Shown piece by piece: positions 1 to 11,381 of a stretch of DNA of 64,000 bases. The stretch covers positions 24,937,083 through 25,001,082 of the forward strand of contig CM077115.1 in assembly GCA_039619475.1 (NCBI GenBank), in the 5' to 3' direction. The stretch is from Icerya purchasi. Taxonomy: Eukaryota; Arthropoda; Insecta; Hemiptera; Monophlebidae. The notes under the pieces are model-generated. The model made no database searches. It had not been told where the DNA came from and saw nothing but the letters and a program-made list of their open reading frames with translations. How positions within the stretch are numbered: the first letter of the stretch is position 1; the number at the start of each line of letters is the position of its first letter. The position numbers and the translations under genes are program-made.

Positions 1-17
1 ACACTAGATCGCGTGTT

Positions 18-850
18 TATAAGCCAAGCAGAGCATGGCATTCATCAAAAACGCCACATTTACAATGTTCTTCGATGAGTCATCACTTGAAAAATCCTTC
101 ATTATTTCCCTGTCGGGAAGAAACATTTATGGCACGCGATATATTCACGATAATATCTCAAAAACCGAGAGCTCGCATATATATTTTAACGGTATATGCT
201 AAACTTATACTAATGTAACTTAACGAAAAGTCTGAATTGTTGAGTGATTTAGACTATGGATTCGTTAATATGGATAAAGTCTTTCGACTACATAGTATTG
301 AGAATCTACATGAAGAGTATTTTGATATAAGCAATTTGATAACCTGTAAACATCATAATGAGAATGATAGTTTTCATTGTGCAGCGAAAAACGTTATGGT
401 AATGAAGGCCTGGTACGATCATGTTTTCCATCCGCTGAAGCTTATGAATAATCTCAATATAAATGATTTAAGTCAGTTGTTCATTACAGCCACCAAAGAA
501 ATGATAATTACATTATTTCCAAGTTGTGTTGGAGACATTTATGCATTTCCACAGATAGATTAAAACCGGATGATATGATAAAATCACTTCTACCATGTTA
601 CGAGCATGAGCATGATGAAGAATTCGTCTATGAGGTGTGTTGATCAATAGAGCAACAGGTAGAAAACCTAGTAGTTTACGAGACACAGCATGTTCAAAGA
701 AAAAAAACGAACTAGCACAAGCAGATCAGAGTTGCAACATACGAGTGGGAGATATATTCTCTAGAACAACAGCTTGATTATAAAAAACGTCGAAGTTACA
801 TGTATCTATCTGTGAACAATTATCACATCAAACATAAAAAGGTTGACTAA
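18..850 (+). pseudogene. Mirror copy of the decayed gene, 5' part missing
   Basis: This is the arm copy of the pseudogene at 10246-11381, running from the LYKPS...W segment to the Lys-rich end at about 850. It carries the same in-frame TAA (216-218), the same frameshift after 563 and the same later stops, so the gene was already broken before the inverted copy was made (or both are one molecule read twice). Upstream of 18 the sequence departs from the intact frame of the right copy. Reading from TTG at 237 gives 108 codons, but there is no ATG, so this is not a separate gene. Confidence 0.6.
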
Positions 851-2160
851 AAGATTATTATTTTCTTTTTTCGTTCATTCTCGCCACTATTACCACTGGC
901 GCCCCCACTGTCAAGACCTCTAAACATACATTACTAACCTCGCCAACACTATAATATTTTTTCTCTGTGTTACTAAATTAACCCAACTATATTTTTATTC
1001 ATTTGTTACACAAACATTTGTTCAAATCTTTTGTAATATATCGTACATACATTTATAGCCCACAGACACTACTTGCTTCATTACCACGAATACATCTCTT
1101 TCATGGTCACTTATCGTAACATAGTTTTTCCTGAAATTGTAAAAAAATTCTCTTCGTTCCATTCTTCCAAGTTTTCCAAATTTCAAATCATGCATAATTA
1201 TTTAAGAATCAAATTAAGTATATTTTATCATTTCCAAAAAAATTAATCATCTCTGTACAAGGCATTAACTCATTTTTCAAAACAAACATATTATTTTTTT
1301 AATCTATCATACATATCATTTTTATCATTCAAATTTTTTTCTGAATTCACAAATAGTTAACCTATAGAAAACATATTATTGTAAACATACATGACGAAGT
1401 CACTCCTCATAATTACATCATGAATTCATTTTTTTTTTTCATTTTTTTTTTTTTACCATCATGAAATTGTAGTAGTGTTTTTAATTTTTTTATTTTCCAT
1501 ACATGACAAAAGCAATACAATCACGACATCTATGAATACACACCATATGCTTCCAATAACCTATCATGCATTTTTTTAAATTAGTCCAAGCATACTATTT
1601 TTTCAATAACAAAGCCGATCATACATAATTTTTTCTTCTATATAATCACTAATCTATGAAAACACTTGATTCGTTTACTCATACTGTAGCAACCACTCCT
1701 TTTCCCTCATGCTAACAAACTTCAAAATTTAATAATATAACACGAAATTAATCTAAATATCTGTTCATGCTATTAAAATTAATATATCAATCTTTACATT
1801 CCTTTTGTACATTTCTGAAAAAATCCTACAACATGTTTTAAAATTAATCGAAGTATACTATTTTATTACCTAAAATCAATTATTCTCTCATACAGTTTTT
1901 TCCAATCATCCATAATGTTTTTTCTGTATTGTCATTATTACAAAGTCATACAAAACAACAACACATTTTTAATCATAATGAATCCTTCATTCCATTCCGT
2001 TCATGCTATATACCATTATCATTCAATTCAACGTTATGAAATTAGTCTAAATATACATTCATGCTAGCAAAGTTATTATCTCACCCTTTGCATTGTTCCA
2101 AGATGATTTATTTGACATTTTTTCTTTAATTTCCCTCATACTATTATTTTTGAAATGTAG
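851..2160. other. Strand-biased, G-poor AT-rich tract (left arm)
   Basis: Non-coding. The plus strand is strikingly poor in G and rich in T, A and C for about 1.3 kb, with recurring degenerate phrases such as TTAGTCTAAAT followed by CATGCTA. Mirrored at 8934-10245, where the plus strand is C-poor. No promoter or RNA gene is recognised. 2161-3240 is similar AT-rich DNA with GATGA/TATG-rich pieces and only short chance frames. Confidence 0.5.
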
Positions 2161-3244
2161 GATGATGACTATGATTAGAATTCATGATTATGAAGAGAGA
2201 GATGCATGGTGAAATTGTATTGTCATTATATGCGAGATGATGTGTGTTTGTGGGTGAGTATGGATGCATGTAAAATATATGAGTGTGTTAGTAGAAAACA
2301 TCCGTTCATGCATGAACACAGGTACAGATACAGTTATAGAATGAGAGAGGTAAAAATATATATTTTGTTATGTTTGATATGTGCATGATAAAGAAGTTAA
2401 CAAAGAATAATCACATTACCCTCACAACTTAGACATTGAGTTTTACCTTTGCAATATTTTAGATGTAAAAGCAGTGACATTGACATGTGGTAAACGTTTT
2501 CATCACTTTTGACTAATTATAACCAATTTTCAAACATTTCTCTTCGTTTTTCCTACATTTTAATACTTTTACACCGTTTCAGTCAATTTTTGCTATTTAA
2601 TGCCATTTTTTCCAGTGTTTTTACCACCTTTCTCACAATTTTCATCATTCTTTCATCATCTTTGTTAGGTTTTTTCTTACAACTCTTTAATATTTCGATC
2701 GTTGCTAGTGATAACCATCATTATTTATGCTTTCAATCCTTCCACTTCAGCAATGCACACATACAGCTTAGCAATCGCCGCAGCCATTGAACGTTGTAGG
2801 ACTGCAATCGTGATCTCCATTTGATTATTGGGATTTAAAAGTCACATCTTTGAACGCTTGATCTAATGCATCAACATGATTTTTTTTTTGTATTCGCCCA
2901 CCCGCTGCTGGAGGTTCCACTTAATATTCTCAACAGACTATCATACAGTCGTTTAACAAGAGAATCTGTAAGACCCGAGACATTTACTTAACGTTTTCCC
3001 AACACATTTACAGACATACCCTGTACACTAAGGAAATCTTTAAACATCTCTGTAACCATTCCTTTTAAGCTGGCGGGAGCAAGGAACTCCTATAAACGTT
3101 TATCAATCAGCACTTCATCGTTCATCGCCCTGGTTTCACTCGCCGTTGCACAGACATGTAATAAACATTTTCTTCTTTTACAATTTTCTTATGCTATAAC
3201 ACTATTACATCATTTTTCCTCGTTTCTAACTAATTGTAACCAGT

Positions 3245-3745
3245 TTTCCATTATTTCTTAGCATGTTCTTCTGTTTAGGACCTTTTGCGCTATTTTTTCA
3301 TCAATTTATGTTATTTCACATCGTTTTTCTGGTGATTTTAGTGCCTTTCACACAATTTTACTAATTATTTTCGACTATTTCTTAGCATGTTCTTCTGTTT
3401 AGGACCTGTTGCGCTATTTTTTCATCAATTTATGTTATTTCACATCGTTTTTCTGGTGTTTTAGTGCCTTTCACACAATTTTACTAATTATTTTCGACTA
3501 TTTCTTAACATGTTCTTCTGTTTTAGGTCCTTTTTTGCACTATTTTTTCATCAATTTATGTTATTTCACATCGTTTTTCTGGTGATTTTAGTGCCTTTCA
3601 CACAATTTTACTAATTATTTTCGACTATTTCTTAACATGTTCTTCTGTTTTAGGTCCTTTTTGCACTATTTTTTCATCAATTTATGTTATTTCACATCGT
3701 TTTTCTAGTGTTTTACTACCTTTCACACAATTTTACTCAATTTTT
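3245..3745. repeat. Tandem repeat, ~123-127 bp unit, about 4 copies (left arm)
   Basis: The phrase GCATGTTCTTCTGTTTAGG, or its ACATGTTCTTC variant, recurs at about 3261, 3385, 3508 and 3635. Spacings are 124, 123 and 127 bp. Each unit also holds TTATTTCACATCGTTTTTCT and CCTTTCACACAATTTTACT. Neighbouring units differ at only a few positions, such as CTGGTG/CTAGTG and insertion of T in poly-T runs. Confidence 0.9.
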
Positions 3746-3850
3746 CCCCATCTTTGAAGATTTTTTTTTTTCATTTATCTCATACATTATATCTCCGAAT
3801 GTGACGATTAGCTATCCTTTTAAGTACATTTTTTTAATTCGATATAAGTG

Positions 3851-4240
3851 AGGAGTACTTTTCAGGTCGACATGTATACTTCATGATATGACATTCAATT
3901 CATTATTAATCTATGTTTCAACAGGTTTGTGGTCGGTTGTTGGAGGTTTACAGAACTTTCTGTTGCATTGCTTATAGTATAATGGTTCTTGTGTGCTAGT
4001 GAGATGATGGTGTTTTGTGGGGAATAATAAACATGGGAAAGAGAAGGAGTGCGCCCCATCAAGCAGGGGGGAGTGATGCTTCGTAATTAACTTGGGTATT
4101 GCGCGCATTGCATGGCAGTTATAATATGCTCGAGCAAAAATTAGTCGCTGTACTCGCATGGTGTTCATGTTATTCATTAAATGTTCACACTGAGAGATGC
4201 AATGGGCTCATCGACAGATGGATCCATGCTATCATTTCGA
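3851..4240 (+). repeat. Direct repeat A1 (left arm)
   Basis: Begins AGGAGTACTTTTC and contains GACATGTATACTTC, GCTAGTGAGATGA, GGAATAATAAA and TTCACACTGAGA in order. The same order recurs at 4629-5018, offset by 778 bp, with many substitutions (I judge roughly three quarters identical). Open frames on both strands (for example 3911-4177) are not conserved between the two copies and are not called as genes. Confidence 0.8.
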
Positions 4241-4628
4241 TTTTTATAATTGTAATCTGCACTGAGCATGTATGTATTACAACGAACCCATCAACTCTGT
4301 TACAGATGGTAATGTTTGAGGATAGATAGTGAAACGTTCATTAGAACATGAATGTGTATACAAAGTGTTGTTACATCACATGTATGTCATCAAATTAACT
4401 AAAATGTTGCGTCTATAGTAAAAAAAGAAATGAGGGTTTTTCCCTAAGAGGACGACTATAATAAAATTGATGCGATTTTAGATGGAAATGGGAGTATTTT
4501 ACAGTAAAAACGCTGTTTTGCACCTAAATGGTGAATATTCTGGAGGTTAAACGGCATTTTTCACACAAAATTTGATGTTTTTTTATAAATGTGGCTATTT
4601 TACTCCTACAAGGAGTAATTTCTGCATG

Positions 4629-5018
4629 AGGAGTACTTTTTGGACTGACATGTATACTTCTTGATGTGGTATTCATTTCATTCTGAAGCTATGTTTGAAC
4701 AGCTTTGTAAATGGTTGGGGGGGAAGTTTACAGAACTTTTCTACTGCATCAGTTATAAGATAATAGTTTTTATATGCTAGTGAGATGAAGGTATTTGGTT
4801 AGGAATAATAAATATGGGTAAGAGGTGGAGTGCATCCCAATCAAGCATGGGAGAGTATTGTTTGGGAATTAACTCCATTATTTGCACACATTGCAATACA
4901 ATTATAATCAGTTTGGTCAAAATTACTTGTTATATATCGTTCATGTTATACATTAAACATTCACACTGAGAAACGGACTGGACTCTTCGACATCAAGGTC
5001 CATGCGATCATTACACTT
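4629..5018 (+). repeat. Direct repeat A2 (left arm)
   Basis: Diverged second copy of A1. Between the two lies about 390 bp of AT-rich DNA with a GGAGTAAAAT-like motif near TACTCCTACAAGGAGTA at about 4602-4618, itself a short inverted repeat. Confidence 0.8.
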
Positions 5019-5360
5019 TTTTTCAACAATTTGTGACGTTTCATACTATTTTTTAATGTTTTGAACGGCTCTTATGATGTATTTCAGCACATTTTCACAG
5101 GTACAAAGTTCGTAATGCGAAATAATTTGAATTATTTCGACAGTCTTTACACACAAATAAAATACTATACCATTAACACACTCAACATGAAACAAATCAT
5201 TACAAATAGAAATAAACAACGAAATTGCTCAGAAATTTTAATGAAATTCAAGAAGCATAGTGTATATGAAAATGAATATATTCTTTAAATCAACACTCCA
5301 AACTTGCAGTTTCAGAATTATATCAGAACCTGACTAAGAACTCCGTTGTTCCTTTTGCTG

Positions 5361-5733
5361 TATATATACATATATAATCATATATTATTAAATTATACAT
5401 ATAACTACATATGTACATATATATATCTAAATATATACATATATATCTACATATATACACATATATATCTACATATATACATATATATCTACATATATAC
5501 ACATATATATCTACATAAATACATATATATATCTACATATATACATACATATATCTACATATATACATACATATATCTACATATATACATACATATATCT
5601 ACATATATACATACATATATCTACATATATACACATATATATCTACATAAATACATATATATATCTACATATATACACATATATATTTAAATAAATACAT
5701 ATATATATATCTACATATATATACATATATATG
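5361..5733. repeat. AT-rich spacer/loop of the palindrome
   Basis: This is about 370 bp of ATATAC/ATATATCTACAT microsatellite-like repeats, in blocks of roughly 20-30 bp. The CTAC motifs all point in one direction, so the spacer is not itself palindromic and would form the loop of a cruciform or hairpin. Nothing in it looks coding; the open frame here is low-complexity Tyr/Ile. Confidence 0.9.
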
Positions 5734-6075
5734 CAGCAAAAGGAACAACGGAGTTCTTAGTCAGGTTCTGATATAATTCTGAAACTGCAAGTTTGGAGTG
5801 TTGATTTAAAGAATATATTCATTTTCATATACACTATGCTTCTTGAATTTCATTAAAATTTCTGAGCAATTTCGTTGTTTATTTCTATTTGTAATGATTT
5901 GTTTCATGTTGAGTGTGTTAATGGTATAGTATTTTATTTGTGTGTAAAGACTGTCGAAATAATTCAAATTATTTCGCATTACGAACTTTGTACCTGTGAA
6001 AATGTGCTGAAATACATCATAAGAGCCGTTCAAAACATTAAAAAATAGTATGAAACGTCACAAATTGTTGAAAAA

Positions 6076-6465
6076 AAGTGTAATGATCGCATGGACCTTG
6101 ATGTCGAAGAGTCCAGTCCGTTTCTCAGTGTGAATGTTTAATGTATAACATGAACGATATATAACAAGTAATTTTGACCAAACTGATTATAATTGTATTG
6201 CAATGTGTGCAAATAATGGAGTTAATTCCCAAACAATACTCTCCCATGCTTGATTGGGATGCACTCCACCTCTTACCCATATTTATTATTCCTAACCAAA
6301 TACCTTCATCTCACTAGCATATAAAAACTATTATCTTATAACTGATGCAGTAGAAAAGTTCTGTAAACTTCCCCCCCAACCATTTACAAAGCTGTTCAAA
6401 CATAGCTTCAGAATGAAATGAATACCACATCAAGAAGTATACATGTCAGTCCAAAAAGTACTCCT
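6076..6465 (-). repeat. Direct repeat A2 (right arm mirror)
   Basis: Reverse complement of 4629-5018. Confidence 0.8.
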
Positions 6466-6853
6466 CATGCAGAAATTACTCCTTGTAGGAGTAAAATAGC
6501 CACATTTATAAAAAAACATCAAATTTTGTGTGAAAAATGCCGTTTAACCTCCAGAATATTCACCATTTAGGTGCAAAACAGCGTTTTTACTGTAAAATAC
6601 TCCCATTTCCATCTAAAATCGCATCAATTTTATTATAGTCGTCCTCTTAGGGAAAAACCCTCATTTCTTTTTTTACTATAGACGCAACATTTTAGTTAAT
6701 TTGATGACATACATGTGATGTAACAACACTTTGTATACACATTCATGTTCTAATGAACGTTTCACTATCTATCCTCAAACATTACCATCTGTAACAGAGT
6801 TGATGGGTTCGTTGTAATACATACATGCTCAGTGCAGATTACAATTATAAAAA

Positions 6854-7243
6854 TCGAAATGATAGCATGGATCCATCTGTCGATGAGCCCATTGCATCTC
6901 TCAGTGTGAACATTTAATGAATAACATGAACACCATGCGAGTACAGCGACTAATTTTTGCTCGAGCATATTATAACTGCCATGCAATGCGCGCAATACCC
7001 AAGTTAATTACGAAGCATCACTCCCCCCTGCTTGATGGGGCGCACTCCTTCTCTTTCCCATGTTTATTATTCCCCACAAAACACCATCATCTCACTAGCA
7101 CACAAGAACCATTATACTATAAGCAATGCAACAGAAAGTTCTGTAAACCTCCAACAACCGACCACAAACCTGTTGAAACATAGATTAATAATGAATTGAA
7201 TGTCATATCATGAAGTATACATGTCGACCTGAAAAGTACTCCT
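6854..7243 (-). repeat. Direct repeat A1 (right arm mirror)
   Basis: Reverse complement of 3851-4240. Confidence 0.8.
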
Positions 7244-7348
7244 CACTTATATCGAATTAAAAAAATGTACTTAAAAGGATAGCTAATCGTCACATTCGGA
7301 GATATAATGTATGAGATAAATGAAAAAAAAAAATCTTCAAAGATGGGG

Positions 7349-7849
7349 AAAAATTGAGTAAAATTGTGTGAAAGGTAGTAAAACACTAGAAAAACGATGT
7401 GAAATAACATAAATTGATGAAAAAATAGTGCAAAAAGGACCTAAAACAGAAGAACATGTTAAGAAATAGTCGAAAATAATTAGTAAAATTGTGTGAAAGG
7501 CACTAAAATCACCAGAAAAACGATGTGAAATAACATAAATTGATGAAAAAATAGTGCAAAAAAGGACCTAAAACAGAAGAACATGTTAAGAAATAGTCGA
7601 AAATAATTAGTAAAATTGTGTGAAAGGCACTAAAACACCAGAAAAACGATGTGAAATAACATAAATTGATGAAAAAATAGCGCAACAGGTCCTAAACAGA
7701 AGAACATGCTAAGAAATAGTCGAAAATAATTAGTAAAATTGTGTGAAAGGCACTAAAATCACCAGAAAAACGATGTGAAATAACATAAATTGATGAAAAA
7801 ATAGCGCAAAAGGTCCTAAACAGAAGAACATGCTAAGAAATAATGGAAA
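7349..7849. repeat. Tandem repeat, ~123-127 bp unit (right arm mirror)
   Basis: Reverse complement of 3245-3745 with the same number and order of variant units. The individual unit differences are preserved in mirror order, so the array was copied as a block and has not expanded since. Confidence 0.9.
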
Positions 7850-10245
7850 ACTGGTTACAATTAGTTAGAAACGAGGAAAAATGATGTAATAGTGTTATAG
7901 CATAAGAAAATTGTAAAAGAAGAAAATGTTTATTACATGTCTGTGCAACGGCGAGTGAAACCAGGGCGATGAACGATGAAGTGCTGATTGATAAACGTTT
8001 ATAGGAGTTCCTTGCTCCCGCCAGCTTAAAAGGAATGGTTACAGAGATGTTTAAAGATTTCCTTAGTGTACAGGGTATGTCTGTAAATGTGTTGGGAAAA
8101 CGTTAAGTAAATGTCTCGGGTCTTACAGATTCTCTTGTTAAACGACTGTATGATAGTCTGTTGAGAATATTAAGTGGAACCTCCAGCAGCGGGTGGGCGA
8201 ATACAAAAAAAAAATCATGTTGATGCATTAGATCAAGCGTTCAAAGATGTGACTTTTAAATCCCAATAATCAAATGGAGATCACGATTGCAGTCCTACAA
8301 CGTTCAATGGCTGCGGCGATTGCTAAGCTGTATGTGTGCATTGCTGAAGTGGAAGGATTGAAAGCATAAATAATGATGGTTATCACTAGCAACGATCGAA
8401 ATATTAAAGAGTTGTAAGAAAAAACCTAACAAAGATGATGAAAGAATGATGAAAATTGTGAGAAAGGTGGTAAAAACACTGGAAAAAATGGCATTAAATA
8501 GCAAAAATTGACTGAAACGGTGTAAAAGTATTAAAATGTAGGAAAAACGAAGAGAAATGTTTGAAAATTGGTTATAATTAGTCAAAAGTGATGAAAACGT
8601 TTACCACATGTCAATGTCACTGCTTTTACATCTAAAATATTGCAAAGGTAAAACTCAATGTCTAAGTTGTGAGGGTAATGTGATTATTCTTTGTTAACTT
8701 CTTTATCATGCACATATCAAACATAACAAAATATATATTTTTACCTCTCTCATTCTATAACTGTATCTGTACCTGTGTTCATGCATGAACGGATGTTTTC
8801 TACTAACACACTCATATATTTTACATGCATCCATACTCACCCACAAACACACATCATCTCGCATATAATGACAATACAATTTCACCATGCATCTCTCTCT
8901 TCATAATCATGAATTCTAATCATAGTCATCATCCTACATTTCAAAAATAATAGTATGAGGGAAATTTAAAGAAAAAATGTCAAATAAATCATCTTGGAAC
9001 AATGCAAAGGGTGAGATAATAACTTTGCTAGCATGAATGTATATTTAGACTAATTTCATAACGTTGAATTGAATGATAATGGTATATAGCATGAACGGAA
9101 TGGAATGAAGGATTCATTATGATTAAAAATGTGTTGTTGTTTTGTATGACTTTGTAATAATGACAATACAGAAAAAACATTATGGATGATTGGAAAAAAC
9201 TGTATGAGAGAATAATTGATTTTAGGTAATAAAATAGTATACTTCGATTAATTTTAAAACATGTTGTAGGATTTTTTCAGAAATGTACAAAAGGAATGTA
9301 AAGATTGATATATTAATTTTAATAGCATGAACAGATATTTAGATTAATTTCGTGTTATATTATTAAATTTTGAAGTTTGTTAGCATGAGGGAAAAGGAGT
9401 GGTTGCTACAGTATGAGTAAAACGAATCAAGTGTTTTCATAGATTAGTGATTATATAGAAGAAAAAATTATGTATGATCGGCTTTGTTATTGAAAAAATA
9501 GTATGCTTGGACTAATTTAAAAAAATGCATGATAGGTTATTGGAAGCATATGGTGTGTATTCATAGATGTCGTGATTGTATTGCTTTTGTCATGTATGGA
9601 AAATAAAAAAATTAAAAACACTACTACAATTTCATGATGGTAAAAAAAAAAAAATGAAAAAAAAAAATGAATTCATGATGTAATTATGAGGAGTGACTTC
9701 GTCATGTATGTTTACAATAATATGTTTTCTATAGGTTAACTATTTGTGAATTCAGAAAAAAATTTGAATGATAAAAATGATATGTATGATAGATTAAAAA
9801 AATAATATGTTTGTTTTGAAAAATGAGTTAATGCCTTGTACAGAGATGATTAATTTTTTTGGAAATGATAAAATATACTTAATTTGATTCTTAAATAATT
9901 ATGCATGATTTGAAATTTGGAAAACTTGGAAGAATGGAACGAAGAGAATTTTTTTACAATTTCAGGAAAAACTATGTTACGATAAGTGACCATGAAAGAG
10001 ATGTATTCGTGGTAATGAAGCAAGTAGTGTCTGTGGGCTATAAATGTATGTACGATATATTACAAAAGATTTGAACAAATGTTTGTGTAACAAATGAATA
10101 AAAATATAGTTGGGTTAATTTAGTAACACAGAGAAAAAATATTATAGTGTTGGCGAGGTTAGTAATGTATGTTTAGAGGTCTTGACAGTGGGGGCGCCAG
10201 TGGTAATAGTGGCGAGAATGAACGAAAAAAGAAAATAATAATCTT

Positions 10246-11381
10246 TTAGTCAACCTTTTTATGTTTGATGTGATAATTGTTCACAGATAGATACATGTAA
10301 CTTCGACGTTTTTTATAATCAAGCTGTTGTTCTAGAGAATATATCTCCCACTCGTATGTTGCAACTCTGATCTGCTTGTGCTAGTTCGTTTTTTTTCTTT
10401 GAACATGCTGTGTCTCGTAAACTACTAGGTTTTCTACCTGTTGCTCTATTGATCAACACACCTCATAGACGAATTCTTCATCATGCTCATGCTCGTAACA
10501 TGGTAGAAGTGATTTTATCATATCATCCGGTTTTAATCTATCTGTGGAAATGCATAAATGTCTCCAACACAACTTGGAAATAATGTAATTATCATTTCTT
10601 TGGTGGCTGTAATGAACAACTGACTTAAATCATTTATATTGAGATTATTCATAAGCTTCAGCGGATGGAAAACATGATCGTACCAGGCCTTCATTACCAT
10701 AACGTTTTTCGCTGCACAATGAAAACTATCATTCTCATTATGATGTTTACAGGTTATCAAATTGCTTATATCAAAATACTCTTCATGTAGATTCTCAATA
10801 CTATGTAGTCGAAAGACTTTATCCATATTAACGAATCCATAGTCTAAATCACTCAACAATTCAGACTTTTCGTTAAGTTACATTAGTATAAGTTTAGCAT
10901 ATACCGTTAAAATATATATGCGAGCTCTCGGTTTTTGAGATATTATCGTGAATATATCGCGTGCCATAAATGTTTCTTCCCGACAGGGAAATAATGAAGG
11001 ATTTTTCAAGTGATGACTCATCGAAGAACATTGTAAATGTGGCGTTTTTGATGAATGCCATGCTCTGCTTGGCTTATACAGTGTATGCAAACACTTTCCG
11101 CCAGACATATCAATCATTGCTAGTTCGGTTACTCGAAAACCATAATCACAATCTATATGGATGCTGATATCTACAAAATATTCCGCTATATCTGCTTGTT
11201 CTGATAATAATACAGGACCAATGATATTATGTACAGAAGATGTTGATCCTTCTGCTGTATAACCATCATCTGATTGCTGTGATTGAGGTGATGAAGTTGT
11301 ATGCGAGACACTATCACTCGAAAATGAATTCTGAATAAATTCGTCGACTTTAATATCAATCGAATCGGTATTGTTATTCAT
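10246..11381 (-). pseudogene. Decayed protein gene of unrecognised family (more complete copy)
   Basis: An ATG at 11379-11381 opens a 167-codon frame (10878-11381) with a Ser/Asp/Gln-rich N-terminus starting MNNNTDSIDIKVDEF. It stops at TAA. The same frame continues past the stop for 108 more codons (10533-10859), with FHCAAKNVMVMKAW in its middle. A one-base shift then leads into a frame reading DRLKPDDMIKSLLPCYEH and, after two more stops, a Lys/Gln-rich tail ending near 10248. Another frame around 10900-11050 also reads sensibly (for example LEKSFIISLSGRN), so the middle probably carries further frameshifts. Motifs of the form VTELAMID...LYKPS...W and C-x2-H...HCA-x2-NV faintly recall an uncharacterised insect protein family seen near mobile DNA. 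I cannot name it, and this link is from memory of pattern only. The region right of 11078 is single copy, so only this copy has the N-terminus. Confidence 0.6.

Larger units (their letters stand above)
18..5360 (+). repeat. Left arm of giant inverted repeat (~5.34 kb)
   Basis: Base x in this arm pairs with base 11096-x in the right arm near the outer end. The sum becomes 11095 after about 1675 and 11094 after about 2130, so the arms differ there by two single-base length changes. Everything else I compared by eye, including long homopolymers, matched. Examples are the T11/T13 runs at 1429-1454 against A runs at 9642-9667, and the G7 run near 4720 against C7 near 6371. The arm ends inward at GTTCCTTTTGCTG (5360). 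Its outer end is at 18, where identity to the right arm stops. It contains a pseudogene 3' part, a G-poor tract, tandem repeats and two direct repeats, listed separately. All open frames in it are mirrored in the other arm and lack recognisable domains. Confidence 0.95.
5734..11078 (-). repeat. Right arm of giant inverted repeat (~5.34 kb)
   Basis: This is the reverse complement of 18-5360. Differences found by eye are one extra A in a run at 9419-9422 (TTT at 1674-1676 in the left arm) and one extra T at 8965-8967 (AA at 2128-2129 in the left arm). Identity ends at 11078, after GGCTTATA, within a reading frame that stays open to 11381. The right arm therefore continues into what looks like the original locus, while the left side diverges at base 17. 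Confidence 0.95.

Noticed and set aside
2206..2790. Open frames of 60 and 93 codons in the left arm (and mirrors in the right arm)
   Set aside because: No domain, biased F/S/L-rich translation from pyrimidine-rich DNA. They are duplicated only because the whole arm is.
3911..4329. Overlapping frames of 88 and 76 codons in repeat A1
   Set aside because: Not kept in the diverged copy A2 and overlap each other on opposite strands.
5346..5690. 114-codon frame of Tyr/Ile/Thr repeats
   Set aside because: Translation of the TA/CA spacer microsatellite.
5361..5733. CRISPR-like array in the AT spacer
   Set aside because: Units are simple TA-rich microsatellite with no unique spacers, and the context is eukaryotic.
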